DNA from: Kribbella solani
Lineage (GTDB): Bacteria > Actinomycetota > Actinomycetes > Propionibacteriales > Kribbellaceae
Direction: 5' to 3'
NCBI RefSeq assembly: GCF_014205295.1
Contig: NZ_JACHNF010000001.1
Span: forward strand, 7,626,001 to 7,690,000
Length of the DNA stretch: 64,000 nucleotides
Shown here: positions 32,241 to 40,994 of the stretch, one piece after another
How positions within the stretch are numbered: the first letter of the stretch is position 1
Layout of the letters: every line of letters starts with the position of its first letter
Program-made: the position numbers and the translations under genes
Notes under the pieces: model-generated
Told to the model about the DNA's origin: nothing
What the model saw: the letters and a program-made list of their open reading frames with translations, nothing else
Databases searched by the model: none

Positions 32241-32626
32241 AGGCTCTCCGTGGCGGTGGCGGTTGCCGTCACGGTGATGGTGAGCCGGCCGTCGATCGTC
32301 TCGGCGGCGGCCGATTCGACCAGCGCGGTCAGTACGGTCCAGCCGAACGAGTCGGTGTCCGGGGTCCAGCCGTTCGGAACGATCGCGCTGACGCGGACCA
32401 GCAGCTTCGGCGGCTCGATCAGGAACACGCAGTCCAGTACGCCGTCGGCGGCCTCCGGCAGCAGCAGCGCGCAGGCCTCGTCGACGGCGATCCGCAGGTC
32501 GTCGATCGCGTCCAGGGTGAAGTCGTTGCGGGCCGCGAGATTCCCGACCACCGAGCGCGGTACGGCGATGTACGCGCCATCCGCCGGAATGCTCAGCCGC
32601 ACCTCGTCGACTCGTCCCATACTCAC
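32237..32626 (-). CDS. RsbW-like anti-sigma factor (HATPase fold) with degenerate N-box
   Basis: 129 residues. LSIPADGAYIAVPRSVVGNLAARNDF and IDDLRIAVDEACALLL match the start and N-box helix of RsbW/SpoIIAB GHKL proteins. The normally invariant Asn after EAC is missing (ACALLL instead of ACTNAV), and no clear G-box GxGL follows, so ATP binding or kinase activity may be weak or absent, as in some mycobacterial UsfX-like proteins. GTG start with GGGAG 5 bases upstream. It overlaps the sigma gene, its obvious target. Confidence 0.85.
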   Translation of the reverse strand: MSMGRVDEVRLSIPADGAYIAVPRSVVGNLAARNDFTLDAIDDLRIAVDEACALLLPEAADGVLDCVFLIEPPKLLVRVSAIVPNGWTPDTDSFGWTVLTALVESAAAETIDGRLTITVTATATATESL

Positions 32627-32673
32627 TTCAACTCCCGCGCGGTTGGCTGGTTTCGGTCCGACCGTACCCGAAT

Positions 32674-33450
32674 TCAGAGGTGTTCGTGCTCCGAGCGGAG
32701 ACGGGCGAGGAACGCCTGGGTACGCGGGTGCCGTGGGTTGCCGATCACGTCCTTGGGCGGACCGGACTCGACCACAACGCCGGCGTCCATGAAGACGACG
32801 GTGTCCGCGACATCGCGGGCGAACGACATCTCGTGGGTGACCACGATCATCGTCATCCCGTCCAGCGCCAGCTCGCGCATCACCGCGAGTACTTCGCCGA
32901 CCAGCTCCGGGTCGAGCGCGGACGTCGGTTCGTCGAACAGCATCAGCTTCGGCTGCATCGCCAGCGCCCGCGCGATCGCGACCCGCTGCTGCTGCCCGCC
33001 GGACAGTTGCGCCGGGTACGCGTCGCAGCGATCCGCGAGGCCGACCCGGTCGAGCAGCTTCATCGCCCGTTCCCGCGCGGCCTTCTTCGCCTCCCGGCGG
33101 ACCTGCAGCGGCGCCTCGACGATGTTCTCCAGCGCGGTCATGTGCGGGAACAGGTTGAACCGCTGGAAGACCATCCCGATCTCGCGCCGCTGGGCCGCGA
33201 TCTCCTTGTTCTTCAGGCGGTACAGCTTCCCGTTCCGTTCGGTGTACCCCATCAGCTGGTCGTCGACCCAGATCCGGCCGCCGTCGATCGACTCGAGCTG
33301 GTTGATGCAGCGCAGGAAGGTGGTCTTACCCGAACCGGACGGTCCGAGCAGACACACCACCTGTCCACGCTCGACGTCGAGGTCGATGCCCTTCAGTACC
33401 TCGTTGTGGTGGAACGACTTGGTCACGTTGACCGCATGCACCAACGGCAT
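32674..33450 (-). CDS. Polar amino-acid ABC transporter ATPase (GlnQ/ArtP-like)
   Basis: 258 residues. Walker A GPSGSGKTT, Q-loop region MVFQRFNLFPHMTALENI, signature LSGGQQQR, Walker B LMLFDEPTSALDPE and the switch His in VVTHEMSFARDVAD. The FNLFPHMTALENI and TSALDPELV stretches are typical of the PAAT family. Last gene of a binding-protein/permease/ATPase operon, overlapping the permease stop by one base. Confidence 0.95.
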   Translation of the reverse strand: MPLVHAVNVTKSFHHNEVLKGIDLDVERGQVVCLLGPSGSGKTTFLRCINQLESIDGGRIWVDDQLMGYTERNGKLYRLKNKEIAAQRREIGMVFQRFNLFPHMTALENIVEAPLQVRREAKKAARERAMKLLDRVGLADRCDAYPAQLSGGQQQRVAIARALAMQPKLMLFDEPTSALDPELVGEVLAVMRELALDGMTMIVVTHEMSFARDVADTVVFMDAGVVVESGPPKDVIGNPRHPRTQAFLARLRSEHEHL

Positions 33451-34421
33451 CAGGCACCTCCTGCACCGGCCGGGCGGGCCGCGCGGGGACCACGCGGCGC
33501 CTTGGTCCCGAAGCCGCGGCCGAAGTGCCGCTCCAGGAAGTACTGGCCGATCATCAGCACGCTGGTGGCGGCCAGGTAGTACAACGTGGCGGCGACCGCG
33601 ATCGGGAACGTTTTGTAGTACGTCGTACCGATCGACTGCAACTGGTAGAACAGCTCACCGATCACCGGTACGGCCACCAGCAGCGAGGTGTCCTTCAGCA
33701 TCGCGATGGTCTCGTTGCCGGTCGGTGGCACGATCACCCGCATCGCCTGCGGCAGTACCACCCGGCGCATCACCTTGCCGCTGCTCATCCCCAGTGCCTG
33801 CGCGGCTTCCGCCTGGCCCTTGTCCACGCTCAGCATGCCGGCGCGGGCGATCTCAGCCATGTACGCGGCCTCGGAGAGACCCAGTCCGATCACACCGGCG
33901 ACCAGGCCGGTGAACACCTGGTTGGCGTCCAGGTTCAGGAACCGTAGGTCACCCGACAGCCCGAACCACTCCATCAGCTTCCAGTCGAACGGGACACCGA
34001 ACGAAAGGCCCTGCGGGAACAGGATGCCCAGTGTGCCCATGCTGAACAGCAGGATGTACCTGGGGATGCTCCGGAAGAACCAGGTGAACACCCAGGAGAC
34101 ACCGGACAGGATGGGGTTGTCGGACAACCGCATCACCGCCAGCAGTACGCCACCACCGACGCCGACCACCATGGACAGCGCGGTGACCAGCAGCGTGCCC
34201 TTGAGGAAGCCGGCGATCACCGGCTGCTGGTTCATCGCCTGGAACACGAAGCTCCAGTCGAAGGCCTTGTTCGTCACCAGCAGGTGGACCAGCATCGCCA
34301 CCAGTACGGCGATCACGGCGATAGCCACCCACCGGCCGGGATGCCGGACCGGTACCGCGTCGATCCGGCCCGGACGGCCGGCCACCTGGTCCTGTGGCCG
34401 GCTCTGCGCATCGGCACTCAT
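33450..34421 (-). CDS. Polar amino-acid ABC transporter permease (HisM/GlnP type)
   Basis: 323 residues with a hydrophilic N-terminus, then about five or six helices. GVSWVFTWFFRSIPRYILLF and GLSEAAYMAEIARAGMLSVDKGQAEAAQALGMS carry the EAA-type loop that docks onto the ATPase. GTLLVTALSMVVGVGGGV is the typical His/Glu permease entry. The C-terminus is Arg/Pro-rich. Starts 8 bp after the binding-protein gene. Confidence 0.94.
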   Translation of the reverse strand: MSADAQSRPQDQVAGRPGRIDAVPVRHPGRWVAIAVIAVLVAMLVHLLVTNKAFDWSFVFQAMNQQPVIAGFLKGTLLVTALSMVVGVGGGVLLAVMRLSDNPILSGVSWVFTWFFRSIPRYILLFSMGTLGILFPQGLSFGVPFDWKLMEWFGLSGDLRFLNLDANQVFTGLVAGVIGLGLSEAAYMAEIARAGMLSVDKGQAEAAQALGMSSGKVMRRVVLPQAMRVIVPPTGNETIAMLKDTSLLVAVPVIGELFYQLQSIGTTYYKTFPIAVAATLYYLAATSVLMIGQYFLERHFGRGFGTKAPRGPRAARPAGAGGA

Positions 34422-34429
34422 GCTTCAGC

Positions 34430-35347
34430 TCACGGGTTGACGGCGTAGTCGGTGATCGCCCCGGAGTCGTTGTTCCACTTCTGCAGGATCGACTTGTAGG
34501 TGCCGTCGGCGTTCAGCTCCTGCAGCGCCTTCGTCACCGCCTGCGCGAACTGGGTGTTCGCCTTCGGGATCACATAGCCGTACGGCGCCGCGTCGTAGAT
34601 GTCACCGAGCTGCTCGAGCTGACCGTTGGTCTGCTTGATCGCGTCCAGTACGACCGGGGAGTCGGCCAGCATCGCGTCGGACTTGCCGGACACCAGGTCC
34701 GCGGTCGCCTGGTCCTGCTTGTCCCGCGGCAGCTCCTTGATCGGCGGCTGGCCGGCGTCCTTGCACTTCTTCTGCCGGATCGGCAGATCGTCCAGCTGCT
34801 GCGTGGTACCGGTCTGGACGCTGACGGTCTTGCCGCAGGCCTGGTCGGCCTTGACGCCCTTCGGGTTGCCCTTCGCGGTCGCCCACAACGTACCGGCGCT
34901 GAAGTAGCTGACCATGTTGACCTGTTTCTTGCGCTCGGCGTTGATCGTGAACGACGAGACGCCGACGTCGTACTTGCCGCCCTGGACGCCGGTGATGATG
35001 GTGTTGAAGGTGGCCGGCTGCCACTCGACCGTGACGCCGAACTTCCGCGCGACCGCGTTGAACAGGTCGACGTCCATCCCGACGACGGTCTTGCCGCCCT
35101 GCAGGAACTCGTTCGGCCGGTAGGTCGCGTCGGTGCCGACGACGATCTTCCCGGCGGTCTTGATCTTGGCCGGCAACGCGGCGGCCAGCTCGGCGTCCGT
35201 GCTCGCCGGGGCACTCGACGGAGCGCTGGACGGGCCGCTCGACGGGGACGTGGTGGACCCGCCACCCTCGAGGGAGTTCGAACCGCACCCGGCGGCCGCG
35301 AGAACCAGGACACCGGACAGCGCCAGCGTCCTCCGCAGGACAGACAT
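34430..35347 (-). CDS. Amino-acid ABC transporter substrate-binding lipoprotein
   Basis: 305 residues from the ATG at 35347 with GGAGG upstream. The lipobox is LVLAAAGC (Cys ~21), followed by a Ser/Pro-rich spacer and the SBP type 3 domain: KIVVGTDATYRPNEF, VVGMDVDLFNAVARKFG, YDVGVSSFTINAERKKQVNMV and YDAAPYGYVIPKANTQFAQA. The ligand is a polar amino acid or derivative, exact identity unknown. First gene of the operon. Confidence 0.94.
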   Translation of the reverse strand: MSVLRRTLALSGVLVLAAAGCGSNSLEGGGSTTSPSSGPSSAPSSAPASTDAELAAALPAKIKTAGKIVVGTDATYRPNEFLQGGKTVVGMDVDLFNAVARKFGVTVEWQPATFNTIITGVQGGKYDVGVSSFTINAERKKQVNMVSYFSAGTLWATAKGNPKGVKADQACGKTVSVQTGTTQQLDDLPIRQKKCKDAGQPPIKELPRDKQDQATADLVSGKSDAMLADSPVVLDAIKQTNGQLEQLGDIYDAAPYGYVIPKANTQFAQAVTKALQELNADGTYKSILQKWNNDSGAITDYAVNP

Positions 35348-35509
35348 CCAGTCCTCCAAACCCGGGCGCCGGCCGTCCCGGCGCCATGTGTCCGCATCTT
35401 GACACAGCACCCTGCCCGGGGCGCATGCATTGGCGCGTAATGGAGACCGATTCGTAGTGTGACGGCGCGAACGCTGCGTAGCGTCGATCGCCGGGCACGG
35501 AGCGTGACG

Positions 35510-36502
35510 TCAGACCACCTGGATCGCCGCGGGCCCGGATTCGACCAGCTCGCCGATCACCGGATGGCCGGGGATCTCGCCGGCGATCAGCAGGCCGCCG
35601 GAGGTCTGCGCGTCCGCGAGCAGCAAGAGCTCGGCCTCATCGACCTGATAGTCCACCGAGTCCCGGACCCATTCGAGATTGCGCCGGCTGCCGCCAGGTA
35701 CGTAGCCGGCGGCGAGCGAGGCGCGTACGTCCTCCAGGTACGGCACGGCGGATGCCTCGATGATCGCGGACACGCCGCTCGCGCGGACGAGCTTGAGCAG
35801 ATGGCCGAGCAGCCCGAAGCCGGTGACGTCGGTCGCACAGACCGAGCCCGCGGCCAGCGCCGCGCGTGACGCGTCGCGGTTCAGCGTGGTCATCGCCTGA
35901 ACTGCCTGTGGGAACACCTGACCGGTGGCCTTGTGCCGATTGTTGAGTACGCCGAGACCGAGCGGTTTCGTCAAGGTCAACGGGACGCCCGGGCGGCCGG
36001 CATCGTTGCGGAGCAGGCGATCCGGATCGGCGATGCCGGTGACGGCCAGCCCGTACTTGGGTTCCGGATCGTCGATGCTGTGCCCGCCGGCCAGATGTGT
36101 GTCCGCGGCCGAGCACACGTCGGCGCCACCGCGCATCACCTCCGCGGCCAGCTCGAACGGGATCTTGTCCCGCGGCCACGCCAGCAGGTTGACCGCGACG
36201 ACCGGATCGCCACCCATCGCGTACACGTCGGAGAGCGCGTTGGTGGCCGCGATCCGGCCCCAGTCGTACGCGTCGTCGACGACCGGCGTGAAGAAGTCGG
36301 CGGTCGCGATCATCGCCCGGGTCCCGTCGATCCGGACCGCGGCCGCGTCGTCGCCGTTCTCCACGCCGACGAGCAAGGCGCCACCCGCGCGGGCGGTCCC
36401 GGTGCCGGCGAGCACTCGTTCCAGTTCGCCCGGCGGGACCTTGCAGGCGCAACCGCCACCGGCGGCGTACTGGGTGAGCCGGGGCGGCGCGGCGCTGACC
36501 AT
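35510..36502 (-). CDS. selD: Selenide, water dikinase
   Basis: 330 residues. Makes selenophosphate from selenide and ATP, the Se donor for Sec-tRNA. LTQYAAGGGCACKVPPGEL is the N-terminal active-site loop with Cys (not Sec) at the catalytic position and the essential Lys. NGDDAAAVRIDGTRAMIATADFFTP gives metal-binding Asp residues, and ATNALSDVYAMGGDPVVAVNLLAWP and ATDVTGFGLLGHLLKL are AIR-synthase-like motifs. ATG 36502 is preferred over the GTG at 36520. Divergent from tRNA-Sec/selA/selB. Confidence 0.94.
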   Translation of the reverse strand: MVSAAPPRLTQYAAGGGCACKVPPGELERVLAGTGTARAGGALLVGVENGDDAAAVRIDGTRAMIATADFFTPVVDDAYDWGRIAATNALSDVYAMGGDPVVAVNLLAWPRDKIPFELAAEVMRGGADVCSAADTHLAGGHSIDDPEPKYGLAVTGIADPDRLLRNDAGRPGVPLTLTKPLGLGVLNNRHKATGQVFPQAVQAMTTLNRDASRAALAAGSVCATDVTGFGLLGHLLKLVRASGVSAIIEASAVPYLEDVRASLAAGYVPGGSRRNLEWVRDSVDYQVDEAELLLLADAQTSGGLLIAGEIPGHPVIGELVESGPAAIQVV

Positions 36503-36591
36503 GAATTCACGGTAGGGCACCGCGCGTCACCACCCGGCGACACGCCGAACCCGTACGCCGCGCCGGCCGCGCTCTTGAGAGGGTGTTGCGC

Positions 36592-36686
36592 GGAGGCGTA
36601 CCTCGTCTGGTGACGGGCGCGGTCTTCAACACCGACGTGGCCGAGCATCTCGGCCAGGCGGGTTCGATTCCCGTCCGCCTCCGCCA
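36592..36686 (+). tRNA. selC: tRNA-Sec (anticodon UCA)
   Basis: 95 nt ending in encoded GCCA. The acceptor GGAGGCG pairs with CGCCTCC, the six-bp D stem is CTCGTC/GACGGG with a TGGT loop, the anticodon loop CTTCAAC has TCA at 36626-36628, the long variable arm is TGGCCGA/TCGGCCA and the T loop is TTCGATT. The extended acceptor-plus-T helix (13 bp) and long D stem are diagnostic of selenocysteine tRNA. One anticodon-stem pair looks mismatched (G-A). It lies between selD and selA. Confidence 0.95.
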
Positions 36687-36724
36687 AACCGCACTGCTCC
36701 ATCTGACTGAGCTGGAGGTGGTTG

Positions 36725-38020
36725 GTGGACGATCCGCGACGCGTCACGCCGCGTACTGACGTGGTGCTGGCCGATCCTGACGTGCAGGCCGCGGTGGCTC
36801 GGCTCGGCAAGCGCATCGTGAAGCAGGCCGTTGACGACGTACTCGATAGGTGCCGGCGGGGTGAGGTCGATCCGTCTCACGTCGCTGCGGCCGTGGTCGC
36901 TGCACTGCCTGCGCGGGCGACCTCGTTGCGGGCGGTGCTGAACGCGACCGGAGTCGTGGTGCATACGAACCTGGGCCGGGCGCCGCTGTCGGCGGCTGCT
37001 GTCGATGCGTTGCAGGTTGCCGCTGGGGCGACTGATGTCGAGCTCGATCTGGTCAGTGGGCGCCGGGGCCGGCGTGGGCGGGCCACGCTGGCGGCGTTGC
37101 AGGCGGCAGTACCGGACGCGGGTGGCGTACACGTGGTGAACAACGGTGCCGCGGCGCTCGCGTTGGTGACGTGTGTGCTGGCGAGTGGCAAGAACGTGGT
37201 GATCGCGCGTGGTGAGTTGGTCGAGATCGGCGATGGGTTCCGTATCCCGGAGTTGCTGGAGTCGGTGGGTGCGACGCTGCGCGAGGTGGGGACGACCAAC
37301 CGGGTCAAGCTGAGCGACTACGCCGGGGCGATCGACGCCGAGACCGCGTTCGTGCTCAAGGTGCATCCGTCGAACTTCCGGGTCGAGGGGTTCACGGCCG
37401 CGGTGCCGGTTCGGGAGTTGTCCGGGCTGTCGGTGCCGGTTGTGGTGGACATCGGGTCCGGTTTGCTGGCGGCGCATCCGCGGTTGCCTGATGAGCCGAG
37501 TGCTGGTGCGGTACTGCGGGCTGGTGCTCGGTTGGTCACTGCATCTGGGGACAAGCTGCTCGGGGGACCGCAGTGTGGCTTGTTGCTGGGGGAGCGGGAG
37601 CTGGTCGAGCGGTTGCGGACGCATCCGTTCGCACGGGCGTTGCGGGTCGACAAGCTGGCACTCGCCGCGCTGGAGGCGACCCTGTCTGGGCCGCCGACGC
37701 CGGTTGCGGTCGCGTTGGCGTCACGGCCGGAGGAGTTGCGGAGGCGCGCGGAGAGGATCGCTTCTGAGCTGGCTGCCTATGGTGCTGTTGCGGTGGAGTC
37801 GACTGCTGCGGTTGGTGGTGGCGGTGCGCCGGGTGTCGAGTTGGAGAGTGCGGCTGTCTCGCTGCCTGCTGAACTGAACGACCGCCTCAGGACAGGAACT
37901 CCAGCAGTAGTCGGTTACCTTCACGGCGGCCGTTTGCTACTCGACCTGATCGCTCTCCCGGCAATACACGATCCCCACCTTGTCGACGCGGTGCACAAGG
38001 CGGAGAAGGGGGAGGGGTGA
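36725..38020 (+). CDS. selA: L-seryl-tRNA(Sec) selenium transferase
   Basis: 431 residues. PLP-dependent decameric enzyme converting Ser-tRNA(Sec) to Sec-tRNA(Sec). RAVLNATGVVVHTNLGRAPLS is the conserved N-terminal block, and the PLP lysine lies in TASGDKLLGGPQCG. GTG at 36725 is preferred (GGAGG six bases upstream); TTG at 36722 is possible. It starts 38 bp after tRNA-Sec, so it may be cotranscribed with it. The stop overlaps selB (TGATG). Confidence 0.95.
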   Translation: MDDPRRVTPRTDVVLADPDVQAAVARLGKRIVKQAVDDVLDRCRRGEVDPSHVAAAVVAALPARATSLRAVLNATGVVVHTNLGRAPLSAAAVDALQVAAGATDVELDLVSGRRGRRGRATLAALQAAVPDAGGVHVVNNGAAALALVTCVLASGKNVVIARGELVEIGDGFRIPELLESVGATLREVGTTNRVKLSDYAGAIDAETAFVLKVHPSNFRVEGFTAAVPVRELSGLSVPVVVDIGSGLLAAHPRLPDEPSAGAVLRAGARLVTASGDKLLGGPQCGLLLGERELVERLRTHPFARALRVDKLALAALEATLSGPPTPVAVALASRPEELRRRAERIASELAAYGAVAVESTAAVGGGGAPGVELESAAVSLPAELNDRLRTGTPAVVGYLHGGRLLLDLIALPAIHDPHLVDAVHKAEKGEG

Positions 38021-39813
38021 TGTGGGTTGTTGCTACGGCGGGGCATGTTGATCATGGGAAGTCTTCGTTGGTTTGGGCGTTGACTGGTAGTGATCCGGAT
38101 CGGCTGGCGGAAGAGCGGCGGCGGGGGCTGACGATCGAGCTTGGTTACTGCTGGACCGACCTGCCGGGCGCGGGACAGATTGCGTTCGTGGATGTGCCAG
38201 GGCATGAGCGGTTCATTCAAACCACGCTCGCGGGGGTAGGCCCAGTGCCCGCCGTTCTCTTCGTGGTAGCGGCCGACGACGACTGGATGCCGCAGGCAAC
38301 CGAACACCTGGCCGCGTTGGATGCCTTCGGCGTACGCCATGCGGTCCTGGCCGTGACCCGATCCGACCTGGCAGATCCACGGCCGGCCACCGAACGCGCC
38401 ATCGCCCACCTGAATCGAACCTCACTGCGCGGCGCCCGGACAGTTGCCGTGAGCACCCGTACCGGCATCGGTCTGGACGAACTCCGCGATGCCCTTGCAG
38501 AGCTGGTGAATTCGCTACCACGACCAGCGCCGACCGCCGACGTACGCCTCTGGGTGGACCGCTGCTTCACCATCCGCGGCGCCGGCACCATCGTCACCGG
38601 AACCCTGCCCGCCGGCACCATCACCGTCGGCGACCAGCTGTCCCTCGGCGCGGACACCGTGCGCGTGCGCGGCATCGAAACCCTCGGACAGCCAGCTACG
38701 ACGATCAGCGGCACGGCCCGCGTCGCCCTGAACCTTGGCAGCAAGACCCCGTTCACCCTAGGCCGGAGCAGCGTCCTCACCACCCCGTACGCCTGGCATC
38801 ACACCACCACCGCCGATCTTCGCGTCCCGGGCCTCGGTGACGTACGCCGTCCGGACCGGATGACGTTGCACGTCGGCGCGGTCGCCGAAGCCGTGCACGT
38901 ACGCCCGCTGGACGCCGCACTGGCCAGGATCGTGTTGCCAAGGGCCCTGCCGCTCCGAGTCGGCGATCGCGCGATCCTCCGCGATCCAGGAAACCGAACC
39001 ATCCTGGCCGCCGTCGTCGTCGATCCGGCGCCGCCGCCGCTCGGTCGGCGCGGTGCCGCGGCCCGGCGAGCGGCCGAGCTGGCGACTGCCGACGGCACAG
39101 TCGATCCAACCAAGGAGGTATGGCGCCGGCGCCTCGTCGCTGCATCCTTGCTTCGGCAGATCGGCGTCGATCCCGCGGCCGCTTCCGCCGTACGCGCCGG
39201 TGACTGGGTGCTGAGCCGCGAGCACGCCGCAACCCTTCGAGACAAGGCGATCGCGCTGATCCGGACCGAAGCCGATGCGCCGGAGCTGGGCCTGCCGCTC
39301 GCGGTTGTCGCCCGGCACCTCGACCTGCCCGAACCGGATCTGGTCCGTCCGTTGGTCCAGCCACCATTGCGGCTGGCGGGCGGCGCGGTGGTGATCGACC
39401 TCGACGCACCGAGTCCCGCGATGGCCGCGTTGCGGCGACTGATCGCGGAGCTGACCGAAAGTCCGTTCGCCGCACCGGACGCGAGCCGGCTGCGTACGCT
39501 CGGGCTGGACGAGAAGGTGATCGCCGCCGCCGTACGCGCTGGGCGGTTGGTGCGGCTGGACGGCTCGGTGCTGCTGTTGCCTGGCGCGGACCAGCTCGCG
39601 GCGCGGTTGCTGAGTGAGCTGCCGCAGCCGTTCACCGTCAGCCAGGCAAGAGAGTGCTTGGGCGTACCCCGGCGAATCGTGGTTCCGATCCTCGAACAAC
39701 TCGACCGGACCGGCCGCACCCGCAGGCTGCCCGACAACCGTCACACCAGCCGCGACGAGCACGATTCTGGTCAATCAGTTGCCCATTATGGGCGCGGCCC
39801 CGCGAACCATTGA
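38020..39813 (+). CDS. selB: Selenocysteine-specific elongation factor
   Basis: 597 residues. G1 AGHVDHGKSSLVWALTG, switch RRGLTIELGYCW, G3 FVDVPGHERFI and G4 TRSDL identify the GTPase; EF-Tu-like beta barrels follow, and the C-terminal third contains winged-helix repeats (LPLAVVARHLDLPEPDLV, FTVSQARECLGVPRRIVVPILEQLDRTG) that bind SECIS RNA. The last ~20 residues (RDEHDSGQSVAHYGRGPANH) look unlike relatives and may be a recent read-on. Coupled to selA by overlapping stop and start. Confidence 0.94.
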   Translation: MWVVATAGHVDHGKSSLVWALTGSDPDRLAEERRRGLTIELGYCWTDLPGAGQIAFVDVPGHERFIQTTLAGVGPVPAVLFVVAADDDWMPQATEHLAALDAFGVRHAVLAVTRSDLADPRPATERAIAHLNRTSLRGARTVAVSTRTGIGLDELRDALAELVNSLPRPAPTADVRLWVDRCFTIRGAGTIVTGTLPAGTITVGDQLSLGADTVRVRGIETLGQPATTISGTARVALNLGSKTPFTLGRSSVLTTPYAWHHTTTADLRVPGLGDVRRPDRMTLHVGAVAEAVHVRPLDAALARIVLPRALPLRVGDRAILRDPGNRTILAAVVVDPAPPPLGRRGAAARRAAELATADGTVDPTKEVWRRRLVAASLLRQIGVDPAAASAVRAGDWVLSREHAATLRDKAIALIRTEADAPELGLPLAVVARHLDLPEPDLVRPLVQPPLRLAGGAVVIDLDAPSPAMAALRRLIAELTESPFAAPDASRLRTLGLDEKVIAAAVRAGRLVRLDGSVLLLPGADQLAARLLSELPQPFTVSQARECLGVPRRIVVPILEQLDRTGRTRRLPDNRHTSRDEHDSGQSVAHYGRGPANH

Positions 39814-39895
39814 CACGGTTCATGCACTGCCGTTCCATTCTCGCGTAATGGAGTGAGCGCGGACAGTCACCACGTGAGACGACCTGGGGGCAGCC

Positions 39896-40432
39896 ATGCA
39901 CGGCCTGGATGGCATCGCATTGATCGGATGGGTCGCCCAGACGATTCCCGCGTGCCTGCTGCTGTTTGCCGGCCTCGCCAAGCTCCGTCGGCCCGGAACG
40001 CCGGCCCAGGTGATCGCCCGGCTGGGTGCGCCCAGCCGCACCGCGCGTCAGGTCGCCTGGATCGTCATCACCGCCGAGCTGACCTTCGGCACTGGCCTGC
40101 TGGTCGCCGCCGGCGCGGCCTGGCCGCGGGTCGGCGCCGCGCTGCTCGCGATCGGCTTCGCACTCGCCGGACTGCGCGCGCTGACGGCGAAGCTGCACGT
40201 TCGCTGCGCCTGTTTCGGCGACGGGCAGGGGACCTTGGGCAAGCGCCAGCTGCTGGCCCTGCCGGGCTGGTTGATCGCCCTCGCGGTAGCGCAGCTCGTT
40301 GATGTGAACGGAAACGTACAAGGCGGTCTGGGTGTGCTGGCCGGAGCATTGACCGCCGGCTTCGCCGTCCGGCTGCTGCGCAACCTTGCCTTCTTACGCG
40401 ACGTACGAGCCGATCGGGTCGCACTGACCTGA
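39896..40432 (+). CDS. MauE/DoxX-family redox-associated membrane protein
   Basis: 178 residues, four or five helices. IPACLLLFAGLAKLRRPGTPAQVI and LHVRCACFGDGQGTLGKRQLLALPGWLIALA match the MauE family, in which a C-x-C-F-G motif on the membrane edge is linked to disulfide handling during maturation of methylamine dehydrogenase. First gene of an operon with a thioredoxin-like protein and a Cys-rich Tat substrate. GGGGGC precedes the ATG. Confidence 0.85.
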   Translation: MHGLDGIALIGWVAQTIPACLLLFAGLAKLRRPGTPAQVIARLGAPSRTARQVAWIVITAELTFGTGLLVAAGAAWPRVGAALLAIGFALAGLRALTAKLHVRCACFGDGQGTLGKRQLLALPGWLIALAVAQLVDVNGNVQGGLGVLAGALTAGFAVRLLRNLAFLRDVRADRVALT

Positions 40433-40453
40433 CGAACACGATAGGGGGATCGG

Positions 40454-40984
40454 ATGGTCACCGTACTGCTGATCGTCGTCTGCCTGCTGATCGCGATGGC
40501 GTTCGTCCTGCTGGGCGCCCAGATCGAACTGTTCGAGCAGGTCAAGCAACTGCGGAAGTTCCTTGATCTGGAGGACAAAGTCACCGATCTCGAGCTGGCG
40601 GCCGCGGGTGCCAGGCCCAGCGAGGTCGGGCTGCCGAAGGAGCTGGACCACGTCGAGACCGGCGCGGTCCTGTTGCTGTCCAACAAATGCGCGACCTGTC
40701 AGACGCTCGCCGCCACCCTGCGCGGCGGGCGGCTGCCGGACGGGATCTGGCTGCTCGTCGTCCCGGTCACCGGGGACGCGCGGGAGTTCGTCGATCACTA
40801 CGAGCTGCGCGGCGACCGGATCAGCGTCGACCTCGGCGAGCTGACCACGAACCGGCTCGGGCTCGACGTGACCCCGTCCGCCGTGTTCGTCGAGGACGGC
40901 CGGCTCACCACCGCGCAGACGGTGCCGTCGGTACGCCACCTCCGCACGCTGCCGCCTCGCCGGGCGGCGAAATCCATCAGTTGA
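40454..40984 (+). CDS. Membrane-anchored thioredoxin-like protein (MauD-like role)
   Basis: 176 residues. One N-terminal helix (VTVLLIVVCLLIAMAFVLLG), a coiled linker (FEQVKQLRKFLDLEDKVTDLE), then a thioredoxin-fold domain with SNKCATCQTLAATL (CxxC) and DVTPSAVFVEDGRL (cis-Pro). It lies in the same position as MauD beside MauE, suggesting disulfide formation or isomerisation outside the membrane. The substrate is probably the adjacent Cys-rich protein. GGGGGA ribosome binding site. Confidence 0.85.
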   Translation: MVTVLLIVVCLLIAMAFVLLGAQIELFEQVKQLRKFLDLEDKVTDLELAAAGARPSEVGLPKELDHVETGAVLLLSNKCATCQTLAATLRGGRLPDGIWLLVVPVTGDAREFVDHYELRGDRISVDLGELTTNRLGLDVTPSAVFVEDGRLTTAQTVPSVRHLRTLPPRRAAKSIS

Positions 40985-40994
40985 GGAGAACGGT

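Noticed and set aside
35510..36502. Selenocysteine in SelD
   Set aside because: The active-site codon is a Cys codon in GGGCACK; no in-frame TGA occurs.
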